A DNA stretch of 64,000 bases, taken from positions 1-64,000 of the IMG/VR virus record IMGVR_UViG_3300031578_000004. The stretch is one strand, 5' to 3'. Source of the DNA: a virus. Under the pieces are notes generated by a model. That model saw nothing but the letters and a program-made list of their open reading frames with translations. It was not told where the DNA came from and ran no database searches. A program made the translations under genes and the position numbers. Shown piece by piece: positions 15,561 to 23,200 of this stretch (the first letter of the stretch is position 1; each line of letters starts with the position of its first letter).

Positions 15561-16007
15561 TTAAAATGTCAGTATATAAAACATATATCCAAAATACATT
15601 AGACACACTAAATTATATAAATACGATTTTAATGTTTTACCTTTATGTATTTGACTTCTATATTTCATTTGACCTTCTTCAGTGGTTAAATCATATTTCT
15701 TTTGTTTGAAAAGTATAGGTGTCACTATGATATAAAACAACATTACTATTGATGGATATTTTAAAGTGTCTATTTTAATAGCATTAATTAAGTAAGTAAT
15801 TTCAGCTATTATTAAAGGTAACAACCAAAATATAGGCAATGCTTTTATTGTTTGTTTCTTTTTCAATTCTGTTTTTTCTTCTTCTGTTTGTGCATTGGCT
15901 ATTTTTATATCATACTCTCCTGAAACACTGGCGACTTCTTTTAAAGTATTGCTCTTGAATAATAACCAAAGATTATAAGTAATAAAAACTATTGTCCAAA
16001 ATAACAT
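15561..16007 (-). CDS. Membrane protein with about four helices
   Basis: 148 residues: one hydrophobic N-terminal segment, a charged Glu/Lys stretch (about 30-50), then three segments (about 55-75, 82-98, 128-146). No family recognised. Its start overlaps the stop region of the upstream gene (GAGGAAATGTAA). A phage membrane protein in the early region could act in superinfection exclusion, but nothing specific shows this. Confidence 0.6.
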   Translation of the reverse strand: MLFWTIVFITYNLWLLFKSNTLKEVASVSGEYDIKIANAQTEEEKTELKKKQTIKALPIFWLLPLIIAEITYLINAIKIDTLKYPSIVMLFYIIVTPILFKQKKYDLTTEEGQMKYRSQIHKGKTLKSYLYNLVCLMYFGYMFYILTF

Positions 16008-16010
16008 ATC

Positions 16011-16316
16011 TTACATTTCCTCCTTGCTTATTGAAATCTTTTCAAATTCTGAAACTAAATCATCTTCTATATCTGAATAACAATTTCCGTATGTAAAACC
16101 AATTATCTTAATACCATTAAAAGTCTTTAAAGTTAAATCATCATTATAAGCCTTTTGATAATAAGCTAATTTAGTTTCAAAGTTTTCAAATGGATTTATA
16201 ATAACTTCAGGTTGTTCAAATCCTTGCATTTGTATTTTTACTCCAATATAAGGCATTTCTTTTTCTAATGCAATCTTAATACAAATTTCCAAATTCGCTA
16301 ATGTGTTAAATCTCAT
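16011..16316 (-). CDS. Small protein of unknown function
   Basis: 101 residues with strands resembling a compact alpha-beta fold (MPYIGVKIQMQGFEQPEVII). Strong AAAGGAGG site. Coupled to the membrane-protein gene downstream. No recognised relative. Confidence 0.5.
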   Translation of the reverse strand: MRFNTLANLEICIKIALEKEMPYIGVKIQMQGFEQPEVIINPFENFETKLAYYQKAYNDDLTLKTFNGIKIIGFTYGNCYSDIEDDLVSEFEKISISKEEM

Positions 16317-16349
16317 AAATTTAATTCCTCCTTTCTATTTATTTATTTC

Positions 16350-16859
16350 TTATTTACTTAACTTCTTTATTTGTTTTTGATATGATTTAACTAACGCTTT
16401 ATAACATGCAATTTCCATATCCTTTTGTTTATCATATGTATCAGACTCTAGACATTTTGCAATCCCTTTTGAGCCATCTTCTAATATTGCTATTGTTGTA
16501 TTACCATTATGAATTATCTTAAATGGGAATTTAGTTACTTCAGTGGTCATAGATTTAGATATATTATCTTTATTTGAGTTAACTATCCATTGTGCTGTGT
16601 AAGGTTGTTGTATATAATTAATTATTTCTACTTGAGGCTTTATAACTTTTTTAATTTTATATTCTTTGTATTCTTTTTTAAAACCATCAATTCCTAGGTA
16701 TGCCCAACCCATCATCCAATATTTCTCTGTATAATTATCATTTTTATCATTCTTACAAATTTTAAGCTCTTCATTGGAATGACCTTCTATAATTACCTTA
16801 TCTCCAAGATATAATTTATTTCCATAATTATCTGTTTTACCAGTAAATTCTTTCAACAT
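16350..16859 (-). CDS. Phage protein with YopX-like start and 'EDGSKGIAK' end
   Basis: 169 residues. The first 75 (FTGKTDNYGNKLYLGDKVII..) resemble the opening of YopX-type phage proteins, which begin with a small beta barrel. The end (NTTIAILEDGSKGIAKC and a basic helix) is a diverged copy of the domain in the gene at 15182. Two modules are thus fused here. Function unknown. Confidence 0.55.
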   Translation of the reverse strand: MLKEFTGKTDNYGNKLYLGDKVIIEGHSNEELKICKNDKNDNYTEKYWMMGWAYLGIDGFKKEYKEYKIKKVIKPQVEIINYIQQPYTAQWIVNSNKDNISKSMTTEVTKFPFKIIHNGNTTIAILEDGSKGIAKCLESDTYDKQKDMEIACYKALVKSYQKQIKKLSK

Positions 16860-16901
16860 CTATTTATCCTCCTTATTATTTAATCCTAATTTATCTTTTA
16901 T

Positions 16902-17039
16902 CTAAATACAGAATATTCTTTTAGAACCGTTTCCTTCATTGTATCTCATGTGAATACATACCAAAGGTTTCTTATGTAAATCCCACTGTTCTTTATTATG
17001 TATATGGAATCTACCTATTCTATAACTATAATCTCTCAT
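16902..17039 (-). CDS. 45-residue small protein
   Basis: ATG overlaps the TGA of the upstream gene in an ATGA, with GGAGG about 8 nt before, so translation is coupled. Rich in His, Arg and Tyr (RFHIHNKEQWDLHKK). No family recognised. Confidence 0.6.
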   Translation of the reverse strand: MRDYSYRIGRFHIHNKEQWDLHKKPLVCIHMRYNEGNGSKRIFCI

Positions 17040-17263
17040 TCCTTTTCCTCCTTAACTTCAACAACATTACTAATAACAATCTTCTTGCTCGAAGGAATAT
17101 TTATCATTAACTTTCTATCATATGTAAAGCTCCCAAACTGGTCATTTATTAAATTTGTTGCATGTAGGTCATCTTTTGCCTCTACCTTTATTGTTCTTGT
17201 CATTGGATGTTGCTTGTTTGTACTTGTGAAAGTTACCTCGAATTTCTTTAGGTTGTTTTTCAT
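17036..17263 (-). CDS. Small protein of unknown function
   Basis: 75 residues, Lys and Thr rich beta-like start (KFEVTFTSTNK), Ser/Val rich middle and an acidic-basic tail. AAAAGGAG site. The 116 bases upstream (17264-17379) hold no gene or clear signal. Confidence 0.5.
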   Translation of the reverse strand: MKNNLKKFEVTFTSTNKQHPMTRTIKVEAKDDLHATNLINDQFGSFTYDRKLMINIPSSKKIVISNVVEVKEEKE

Positions 17264-17379
17264 TGATTCATTTCTCCTTTTGATTTTATTATTTTATTTA
17301 TTTTTATAATTGTTGTTTGTTGGATTTTTGACAATATTATCCTTTCAAATCCTGACCAATATCTAATTCTAAGGACAAC

Positions 17380-17859
17380 TCATAAATTCTTTAATCTTTG
17401 CACTAATTCTTCAGACCACTCTAACATAATTTGTTTTTCTTTTATCGTATCATAATTGGAATATTCATATAAAGCTCTGCAAATATCTTGTATTCTTTGT
17501 TCTTCATATATGTATTTTGGCATAACTCCTAATGGTAATTTTATATTTTCTACTTTATTATCCTGATTTAACTGATTTCCTACAATTATATCTATATCTA
17601 TGTCAGTAAGAAAATCTGAGCAAGTGCCATTATCATATAATAAACAATACTTATTATTTAATTTATGTGAGATTTTTACCTTATCTCCCACTTCAATATT
17701 TCCAACTTTTCCATTAGTATCTTTCATACCACAAATTTTACAATCTTGTAGAAATGTTTTGCATTTAATATTACAATCAACAAATCTCCAATTATATTTT
17801 ATATTTCTAAGACTTTGTATTGTAATCTCTAATCCATTCGGATATTTATTTTCCACCAT
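17380..17859 (-). CDS. Phage protein with C-terminal 'PLGVMPK' helical domain
   Basis: 159 residues from the ATG at 17859, directly behind GGAGG; the in-frame ATG at 17889 lies upstream of the ribosome site. Cysteines at about 30-45 (CNIKCKTFLQDCKICG) suggest a metal site. The last 55 residues (LPLGVMPKYIYEEQRIQDI, ending in a W-EELVQRL helix) match the whole small protein at 36864-37055, so a recurring phage domain occurs here fused and there alone. First gene of the unit driven by the promoter at 17898. Confidence 0.6.
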   Translation of the reverse strand: MVENKYPNGLEITIQSLRNIKYNWRFVDCNIKCKTFLQDCKICGMKDTNGKVGNIEVGDKVKISHKLNNKYCLLYDNGTCSDFLTDIDIDIIVGNQLNQDNKVENIKLPLGVMPKYIYEEQRIQDICRALYEYSNYDTIKEKQIMLEWSEELVQRLKNL

Positions 17860-17897
17860 TTTTCCTCCTTCCTTCCTTAATTTCTCCACTTAATACA

Positions 17898-17938
17898 ATT
17901 CTACCACGAATATTTTAATTGTCAATAGTGTTTTTATA
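17898..17938 (-). promoter_or_regulatory. Promoter, TTGACA-N16-TAGAAT with TATAAAA box
   Basis: Minus-strand -35 TTGACA (17920-17925), 16-bp spacer, -10 TAGAAT (17898-17903); TATAAAA (17932-17938) ends 6 bp before the -35. Confidence 0.8.
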
Positions 17939-17950
17939 GTATTTGTTCTT

Positions 17951-18559
17951 TTATTTTTTACTAAACTCTATGTAGTTTCTCCAGAACAATAATTCAGATG
18001 TACTTCTATATGCTACATCTTCTAATACATCGGCACACCATTTTTTATATGCTTCTTCTGTTTTAAATCTACTATCTATCTTTTTCTTTGCTCTTTTAGT
18101 CAACTTTACACCTGTTATATCTGAAATTAGTTGAGACCTTTTAGGCAATTCAAATTTATCTAAATCCACCTCAATGAGTCCTATGTGATTTGGTAATAAA
18201 TCTATAGGTATTGTATTTATTGGACAAATTATATAAGTATAAGCACATCCACAGCAATATCCATTCTTAAAATCAGATAGACTTGCTTTAGCTTCAATTC
18301 CTTTTACATCATAGTAATGTTCATAGTATCTACTATTAGGCAACTTCTTTTTACACTTCTTAACTCCAACAGCATCTATAATTTTCTTAAAGTCCTTACC
18401 TTTTACTCTGTTATTATCATAGGAGTACATACCATTAACTTCCGTTCCTATTCTATTATATCCCCATCCAAACAATATGTATTTAGATATTTCTTTTAGT
18501 AGAAAATGTGTTTCAGTTTCATTTTTAGGATGTTTATATATTCGTATCACCTCCTGCAC
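17951..18559 (-). CDS. Possible PD-(D/E)XK-type nuclease
   Basis: 202 residues. The core YYDVKGIEAKASLSDFKNGY followed by YTYIICP resembles the acidic-lysine core of restriction-like nucleases, with E and K of EAK and an upstream acid. A Cys-rich CCGC follows. No other motif supports this, so the call is tentative. The start is unclear: GTG at 18559 precedes, rather than follows, the GGAGGTGAT ribosome site and no in-frame ATG lies at a good distance after it. Confidence 0.45.
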   Translation of the reverse strand: MQEVIRIYKHPKNETETHFLLKEISKYILFGWGYNRIGTEVNGMYSYDNNRVKGKDFKKIIDAVGVKKCKKKLPNSRYYEHYYDVKGIEAKASLSDFKNGYCCGCAYTYIICPINTIPIDLLPNHIGLIEVDLDKFELPKRSQLISDITGVKLTKRAKKKIDSRFKTEEAYKKWCADVLEDVAYRSTSELLFWRNYIEFSKK

Positions 18560-18593
18560 TATTTTAAGAAAAGTGCCAATTGTATCAAATTAT

Positions 18594-18761
18594 TTATTCA
18601 AACCATTTTTGCTTTAATCCTATCATCATAATACTTATTATTATAGTCCATGCTCCGACCAAACTTAAATGAAGAGTTATGTTTGAATTTAAAAGCCAAG
18701 ATATACAACTCATTACTCCTGCTGTTGGTAAGCATGTTTTAAATAAAAATTCTTTAGCCAT
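18594..18761 (-). CDS. Small two-helix membrane protein
   Basis: 55 residues from the ATG at 18761 behind AAGGAG. Two hydrophobic segments (TAGVMSCISWLLN and a WTIIISIMMIGL segment). Resembles small holin-like or unknown phage membrane proteins; no lysis gene is nearby. Confidence 0.55.
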   Translation of the reverse strand: MAKEFLFKTCLPTAGVMSCISWLLNSNITLHLSLVGAWTIIISIMMIGLKQKWFE

Positions 18762-18796
18762 CTTATCTCCTTTCAAGTTTCGTCCAAATTCCTCTT

Positions 18797-18946
18797 TTAT
18801 AGTAGTTCACCTAATTGCTTCTTTGTTGCTAAGATATGCTTTTGATATGTATTTTTCATTCCACACATATCAAAATATCCTTTTGCATCTTCTAAAGCTT
18901 GTAATATATTTTTTAAATATACTTCTGTAACTTCTATCTTTTTCAT
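18797..18946 (-). CDS. 49-residue helical protein
   Basis: AAGGAG followed by ATG at 18946; the sequence (VYLKNILQALEDAKGYFDM then KHILATKKQLGELL) is an amphipathic helical hairpin. Downstream of a 24-codon frame with which it is likely coupled. Confidence 0.6.
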   Translation of the reverse strand: MKKIEVTEVYLKNILQALEDAKGYFDMCGMKNTYQKHILATKKQLGELL

Positions 18947-18949
18947 AAT

Positions 18950-19024
18950 TTATCTCCTTCTTGTAACTTCATTAAAAGCTAATTTTATTATTAATAATCT
19001 GACATATTTGTCTATAGCGAACAT
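18950..19024 (-). CDS. 24-residue basic peptide
   Basis: GGAGGTAAT precedes an ATG that opens MFAIDKYVRLLIIKLAFNEV and ends three bases before the next ATG. Good ribosome site and close packing favour translation; role unknown. Confidence 0.4.
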   Translation of the reverse strand: MFAIDKYVRLLIIKLAFNEVTRRR

Positions 19025-19047
19025 TGTATTACCTCCAAAGTTATACT

Positions 19048-19428
19048 TTATGGTCTTATTCTTTTTTGATAATCTAGACATTTCTCACAGCAAAACAAAT
19101 CTTCAACAACTGTTATTCTATTATTTTGAGTATGCCTTGTTTCTATTTTTATATATCTATGTACACATGACAATTCTTTAAATTCTATATTTTTACCCAA
19201 CCTTTCATTTACATTGTATTCTATATGCTCGAGTGTTTTCTCATATGTAATATCAAATTTATCAGAACATTTTTGAATGAACCCACCAATGTCATAATGT
19301 ATATCTTTTTCAAATTCCATAACTTTTTCTGATATATCTGACTCATTATTATATCTACCACACCCACCACACTGAGTACAATCTACGGTGTCATAAACAC
19401 AACCTTCACTATTATTGTCATTCCACAT
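19048..19428 (-). CDS. Cysteine-rich small protein
   Basis: 126 residues with an N-terminal CTQCGGCGRY knot and a C-terminal CCEKC pair, probably one or two zinc or iron sites, and an acidic helical middle. No enzyme motif. GGAGG site. Confidence 0.55.
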   Translation of the reverse strand: MWNDNNSEGCVYDTVDCTQCGGCGRYNNESDISEKVMEFEKDIHYDIGGFIQKCSDKFDITYEKTLEHIEYNVNERLGKNIEFKELSCVHRYIKIETRHTQNNRITVVEDLFCCEKCLDYQKRIRP

Positions 19429-19445
19429 TTTATATTCCTCCTATC

Positions 19446-19631
19446 TTAAAAATAACCCACTTCATCAGGTTCTATATTAATTATAAAATCTAATTTCTGC
19501 AATTCTTCCAAACTCTTATCACTTTTAAATATCAACATTTTATTAAGCATCTTAAACTCATACTCAATTTCTCCATAAGGTAATAGTTTCTCTTTGTCTT
19601 GAGGTTGTATTTGTAATATGTATTTATTCAT
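19446..19631 (-). CDS. Small protein of unknown function
   Basis: 61 residues, beta-alpha-beta-like (YILQIQPQDK, helix SLEELQKLDF, IINIEP). Spacer between GGAG and ATG reads AAATATAAAAAT, a form common in this window. Confidence 0.5.
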   Translation of the reverse strand: MNKYILQIQPQDKEKLLPYGEIEYEFKMLNKMLIFKSDKSLEELQKLDFIINIEPDEVGYF

Positions 19632-19646
19632 ATTTTTATATTTCTC

Positions 19647-19823
19647 CTATCTTAATTGTTCGGCGTAATATTCAATCTGTCTTGCCATACTCTCAAAATC
19701 TTTATCTACATAAGCCATTGACTCTTTTAACTGTTGTCTTTGCATATTCTCAGCCATCATCCCTAGGCTTCTTGTAAACTCTGCTAGAATATGACCTTTA
19801 TTTGATAATCTTGCATCATTCAT
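19647..19823 (-). CDS. 58-residue helical protein
   Basis: ATG directly behind AAAGGAGA. Met- and Gln-rich amphipathic helix (MMAENMQRQQLKESMAYV). Fills the gap 19632-19858. No family recognised. Confidence 0.6.
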   Translation of the reverse strand: MNDARLSNKGHILAEFTRSLGMMAENMQRQQLKESMAYVDKDFESMARQIEYYAEQLR

Positions 19824-19858
19824 TCTCCTTTCTATATTAAAACCAGTATTTGTTTAAA

Positions 19859-20041
19859 CTATTGTACTCTTATAATATTATATATTTTCTTACAGTGAGG
19901 ACATTTAAACTCAATTCCGTTTTCATCATTATATTCTAAACCCATAGTATCAATATCCAAAGATAAAATTATTTTATTTTCATCTTCAAACATATAATCC
20001 AAATACCCTCTTTGACCACAATCACATTCTATTTTTAACAA
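19859..20041 (-). CDS. Small zinc-ribbon protein
   Basis: 60 residues starting with TTG behind AAAGGAGG. CDCG near the start and CPHC near the end make a rubredoxin-like four-cysteine zinc ribbon. Nucleic-acid or protein binding is likely, target unknown. Confidence 0.6.
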   Translation of the reverse strand: MLKIECDCGQRGYLDYMFEDENKIILSLDIDTMGLEYNDENGIEFKCPHCKKIYNIIRVQ

Positions 20042-20078
20042 ATCATTAACCTCCTTTGTGTTTAGATAAAACCTAGTT

Positions 20079-20444
20079 TTAGCATTCTTTTTTAGATATT
20101 ATATAAAGTCGATAAATTATTATCCATCTTCGATACAGCCTTATTAATTTATTAGGTCTTTTACCAAGAATAAATATATCGTCATCATACCAACAATCAA
20201 TATAATTAAGTCTATTAGCAATACAAGTTGGACAGAGAATTCCAGCACCTTTATGAATAGTTGGATTAATCTTTTCCCATAAATTATCTGGAATTATCAT
20301 ATCTTCAATTTCGGCATAGGGTATTCCACAATCATAACAAAGACTATCTTCTCTTAGATTTCTTTCTTCCTCTGTATATCTCCATTTGTATTTATAATTT
20401 TTCATATTATACTTCTTTTCAATTGCTTTCTTTGTTAATTTCAT
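20079..20444 (-). CDS. Conserved phage zinc-finger protein
   Basis: 121 residues. CYDCGIPYAEIEDMIIPDNL, then NPTIHKGAGILCPTCI, is a four-cysteine treble-clef-like pattern found in many tailed phages (C..C, I/V-P-x-x-L-W-x-x-I-N-P, GAGILCPxC). No function is established. The ATG overlaps the stop of the upstream gene (ATGA). Confidence 0.65.
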   Translation of the reverse strand: MKLTKKAIEKKYNMKNYKYKWRYTEEERNLREDSLCYDCGIPYAEIEDMIIPDNLWEKINPTIHKGAGILCPTCIANRLNYIDCWYDDDIFILGKRPNKLIRLYRRWIIIYRLYIISKKEC

Positions 20445-20662
20445 ACTTTTTCCTCCAATAATTCTTTTTTCACTTTATCTAATGCTTCAAAGAACATTCT
20501 CTTACCACTTATTCTACCTATATTTGCTTGCCATCGTGCATCAGGATTCTTTATATATTCTTTGAGTATATGAGATTGCCAAGCAAGTAGTTCATATCCT
20601 AGCACTTCTTTTATGTATTCTTCTAAGTGTTCTTTGTAATAGTTTCTTTTATCAGTGTCCAT
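20441..20662 (-). CDS. Small protein resembling the N-terminus of terminase/helicase ATPases
   Basis: 73 residues from the ATG at 20662 behind GGAGG. YELLAWQSHILKEYI followed by IGRISGKRMFFEALD looks like a Q-motif plus a degenerate Walker A as found at the start of large terminases, but there is no room for the remaining ATPase motifs. Either a stand-alone family of unknown role or a remnant. Confidence 0.5.
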   Translation of the reverse strand: MDTDKRNYYKEHLEEYIKEVLGYELLAWQSHILKEYIKNPDARWQANIGRISGKRMFFEALDKVKKELLEEKV

Positions 20663-20690
20663 GTTTACCTCCAATATCTCATTTTATCTA

Positions 20691-20876
20691 TTATTCTAGT
20701 GTACAACAGTGAAAATCATCGCATCCACCACTAGCATCCGTTCTAATATTTTTTAATTCACATAAACCTTCTCCTTCAAACGTTTCAGGATTGAATCCTT
20801 CTGTTTCTGAATCATCTAAATAATACTTACAAAAATCACATACTGCATGACACCCATTATTGCAAAACTTAGCCAT
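20691..20876 (-). CDS. Cysteine-rich small phage protein
   Basis: 61 residues with CNNGCHAVCDFCKYY, GEGLC and CDDFHCC, eight or more cysteines in a metal-binding pattern that recurs in gut and Clostridium phages. Function unknown. GGAG site. Confidence 0.6.
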   Translation of the reverse strand: MAKFCNNGCHAVCDFCKYYLDDSETEGFNPETFEGEGLCELKNIRTDASGGCDDFHCCTLE

Positions 20877-20899
20877 TATTTTCTCCTTTCAATATTGTT

Positions 20900-21085
20900 T
20901 TATCGTCTTTCCTCAATTTCTTTTTCTATACATTCCAACCATTCTTTTTCTTCAGGAAAGAATATATCTCTGCCTATCTTATCGGCAAGTAAATAAATTA
21001 TTTGTCCAAATCTATAATCGGGATGCAATAACCATAACTCTTCTATTTTATTAAGAAATGGTTTTATTCTATTTTTATCTCTCAT
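20900..21085 (-). CDS. Conserved phage protein of the 'MRDKNRIKPFL' type
   Basis: 61 residues from the ATG at 21085. The text MRDKNRIKPFLNKIEELW, PDYRFGQIIYLLADKIG and DIFFPEE is a well-conserved small phage family, role unknown. GGAG site about 12 nt upstream; an in-frame TTG further up overlaps the ribosome site. Confidence 0.65.
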   Translation of the reverse strand: MRDKNRIKPFLNKIEELWLLHPDYRFGQIIYLLADKIGRDIFFPEEKEWLECIEKEIEERR

Positions 21086-21102
21086 ACTTGAGGTTACTCC
21101 TT

Positions 21103-21330
21103 TCAACTTTCACATAATACTTTTATATCTTCTTTAAACTTTTTTATATCTTGAATTTCTGCATATATTTCAATATACCTTTTATCTCCTTTGGTTAATC
21201 CTACTATTACATCCACTTCTTTATCAAATTGAATATCATTATACTCTGTAAGTAATCCAACCTTAATATCCACATCTCCAAATTTTACTATAATATTAAT
21301 TACTTCTTTTGCTAATTCAGATGCTTTCAT
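21103..21330 (-). CDS. Small protein of unknown function
   Basis: 75 residues, alternating strands (DVDIKVGLLTEY, VDVIVGLTKGDKR) as in a small beta-rich fold. AAAGGAG site. Upstream gap 21331-21435 contains an open but start-less stretch. Confidence 0.5.
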   Translation of the reverse strand: MKASELAKEVINIIVKFGDVDIKVGLLTEYNDIQFDKEVDVIVGLTKGDKRYIEIYAEIQDIKKFKEDIKVLCES

Positions 21331-21435
21331 ATATTCTCCTTTCTTAAATCCTTTATATTTGTGAAACTTTAATAACTCAATTGATGTTCTGACACCAGCA
21401 TCTTTTTACTTAAATTGTCGGGAATATCATTTTCA

Positions 21436-21780
21436 CTATCTACTGAACTTACTATACTTTTCTTCCAATTCTTCCTTACTAGACGTATTTTTTAATGTAT
21501 TTATTGCGTTATCTAAATCTACTGTTTCTTGATTGTACATTCTTTCCATAGCCTTATCATATTTGGTGGTGTTTTTACTTTTATATAATGTCTTATTTAC
21601 TACTTTACTGAATACATATAACATCGGTATTCCTATTATAAAACTCAACACAATAGATACAGATACTAAGCCATTATTTCTATAATCTTGTAGTATAGAG
21701 TATCCTAGTGAATATGATATTGATACAATTCCAATTATTAAGCCGATACCTAGTAGCCATTCAAATATTTTATTCTTCAT
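21436..21780 (-). CDS. Membrane protein with two helices
   Basis: 114 residues from the ATG at 21780 (GGAG, 8 nt). Hydrophobic segments about 8-28 and 41-62, then a charged cytoplasmic tail ending EELEEKYSKF. No family recognised. Confidence 0.55.
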   Translation of the reverse strand: MKNKIFEWLLGIGLIIGIVSISYSLGYSILQDYRNNGLVSVSIVLSFIIGIPMLYVFSKVVNKTLYKSKNTTKYDKAMERMYNQETVDLDNAINTLKNTSSKEELEEKYSKFSR

Positions 21781-21799
21781 ATTTTTATCTCCTTCCATA

Positions 21800-22045
21800 T
21801 TAATCTTCATCACTTAAACTGAGCCTTATTAACTCTTGTATTCTTGGTGTATAGATTTTAGGGTCTATATTATAATTTCTGATTTTAGGATATTTACTGT
21901 ATACTGATTTCATTCGTATAAAAATAATATCTTCAAGATAAGGACATTCTTCTAATCCTGCTTCTTCTAATAATTTATTAAATTCTTCATCGGACATTGC
22001 ATCAATATGTGCAATAACTTCTTCTCCATATTTTTTAATATCCAT
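21800..22045 (-). CDS. Small acidic protein
   Basis: 81 residues; MSDEEFNKLLEEAGLEECPYLE is a motif recurring in small phage proteins of Firmicutes. Its ATG overlaps the stop of the next gene (TAATG). Function unknown. Confidence 0.55.
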   Translation of the reverse strand: MDIKKYGEEVIAHIDAMSDEEFNKLLEEAGLEECPYLEDIIFIRMKSVYSKYPKIRNYNIDPKIYTPRIQELIRLSLSDED

Positions 22046-22260
22046 TATTCTACTCCCATCAATGTTTTTACGATATTATAGTCACTATATAATTGTATAC
22101 TTTGAAATATTAATTCCTTTAATCTACTAAATTCTTTACCGCTCACTGGATTCCATGAATACTCATCATAATACCTATTACCATAATAATTCTTCATGGC
22201 TGTTTCAATTTCATTTTCTAAATGTTCATCAATTTGTAATTTAATTTTAGAATCTTCCAT
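22045..22260 (-). CDS. Small protein of unknown function
   Basis: 71 residues, acidic-helical with Tyr-rich middle (NYYGNRYYDEYSW). GGAG site with a TATAAAA spacer. Coupled to the downstream gene. Confidence 0.5.
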   Translation of the reverse strand: MEDSKIKLQIDEHLENEIETAMKNYYGNRYYDEYSWNPVSGKEFSRLKELIFQSIQLYSDYNIVKTLMGVE

Positions 22261-22262
22261 TT

Positions 22263-22448
22263 TTATATCTCCTTTTTATAATTATTTACAGCCTCGATTA
22301 TCATTTGTGCATCGGGCATAGGTGAACAGTATTCATTAAAGTCTTTATCATACATACAACACACTCTATTATCATTGGCATCAACTATATATACTCTTAG
22401 GTTATCCATTGCATCTAGGTTCTTAACTATTTTTAGTGGTAGTTCCAT
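22263..22448 (-). CDS. Conserved small phage protein ('ELPLKIV..VYIVDANDN' type)
   Basis: 61 residues; starts with a beta strand pair (LPLKIVKN, RVYIVDANDNRV) and ends with DAQMIIEAVNNYK, a short family seen in many siphophages, usually with unknown function. Confidence 0.6.
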   Translation of the reverse strand: MELPLKIVKNLDAMDNLRVYIVDANDNRVCCMYDKDFNEYCSPMPDAQMIIEAVNNYKKEI

Positions 22449-22461
22449 TTTTTAATTCCTC

Positions 22462-22884
22462 CTATAAACTACATACTAATATTTCAATATCAGTATCGTT
22501 AAACACTTCTTGAATAATTTCTCTAACCTTACCCCATTGTAGTCTATCAAGACCACAACCTATCTTTGGCATTGCAATTTTATGTATATCTAATAGTAAA
22601 GCTTGGTTTTTCATTACTATTACAGCCTCAGTCAATGATTCAATAGTCGGTTTATTGTAATAAAACTTCTTAGTGATAAGATTGAAAACACCATTTACAT
22701 AAATACTGTTTGGATGCCTTCTTTGTTCTTTTGGTAAACTCAATAGATAAATTTTTAATTTAAATCTCTTTTGAAATTCAACCGCTATTCCAGCACCCAT
22801 TTCACAATCTGAAGATATGCAATGTGCTAATTTATACTCTTTTGGTACTTCAAATAGGTTCATTTTCTTTTCTATTAATTGCAT
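22462..22884 (-). CDS. TARG1-type macro domain (ADP-ribose hydrolase-like)
   Basis: 140 residues forming one complete macro domain. Seen: AHCISSDCEMGAGIAVEF (ADP-ribose loop), VFNLITK (second strand) and KIAMPKIGCGLDRLQWGKV (third loop), the pattern of TARG1/OARD1-like proteins. Family members remove ADP-ribose from glutamate or from DNA; DarG uses the same domain to reverse DarT. In a phage such a protein could undo host ADP-ribosylation defences (inference). It is close to the right end of the small-gene train, one gene from the promoter at 23147. Confidence 0.8.
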   Translation of the reverse strand: MQLIEKKMNLFEVPKEYKLAHCISSDCEMGAGIAVEFQKRFKLKIYLLSLPKEQRRHPNSIYVNGVFNLITKKFYYNKPTIESLTEAVIVMKNQALLLDIHKIAMPKIGCGLDRLQWGKVREIIQEVFNDTDIEILVCSL

Positions 22885-22887
22885 TTT

Positions 22888-23094
22888 TTACTTCCTCTCT
22901 ATTAATATCTTAATCTTATACCACTTACAAACTAACCAAACATGAATATCGTCAAAGAAGCAAACGACTTTCCATCTGAATAGTTTAAATCCTTTTAATG
23001 ATTTTTCATAGTCTGTGATAATAGTCCAATGATTTTGTAGTTTATTATTGTTTATAATTAAATACTCCTTTTTATTTTTATATACTTTGTTCAT
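22888..23094 (-). CDS. Small protein of unknown function
   Basis: 68 residues, Lys- and Trp-rich (FRWKVVCFFDDIHVWLVCKWY), with a hydrophobic patch that may touch membranes. No clear ribosome site; first gene after the promoter at 23147, whose leader begins with a hairpin (23109-23143). Confidence 0.45.
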   Translation of the reverse strand: MNKVYKNKKEYLIINNNKLQNHWTIITDYEKSLKGFKLFRWKVVCFFDDIHVWLVCKWYKIKILIERK

Positions 23095-23146
23095 AATTAA
23101 ATACTAAAACAAGGGAATAAAGACTTTTATATCTCTACTCCCTTCT

Positions 23147-23196
23147 AGTATAGCATAGTGGTTTTATTTGTCAATAGGTTATTTGTTAATTTTATA
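23147..23196 (-). promoter_or_regulatory. Promoter, TTGACA-N16-TATACT
   Basis: Minus-strand TTGACA (23169-23174), 16-bp spacer, TATACT (23147-23152); ACTATAAAA lies further up (TATAAAA 23190-23196, 15 bp from the -35). Reads into the small-gene train. Confidence 0.75.
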
Positions 23197-23200
23197 GTTT

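Noticed and set aside
18559-18600. Separate promoter for the 17951 gene
   Set aside because: No -35 could be matched to the AT-rich -10-like words; also its start codon is unclear.
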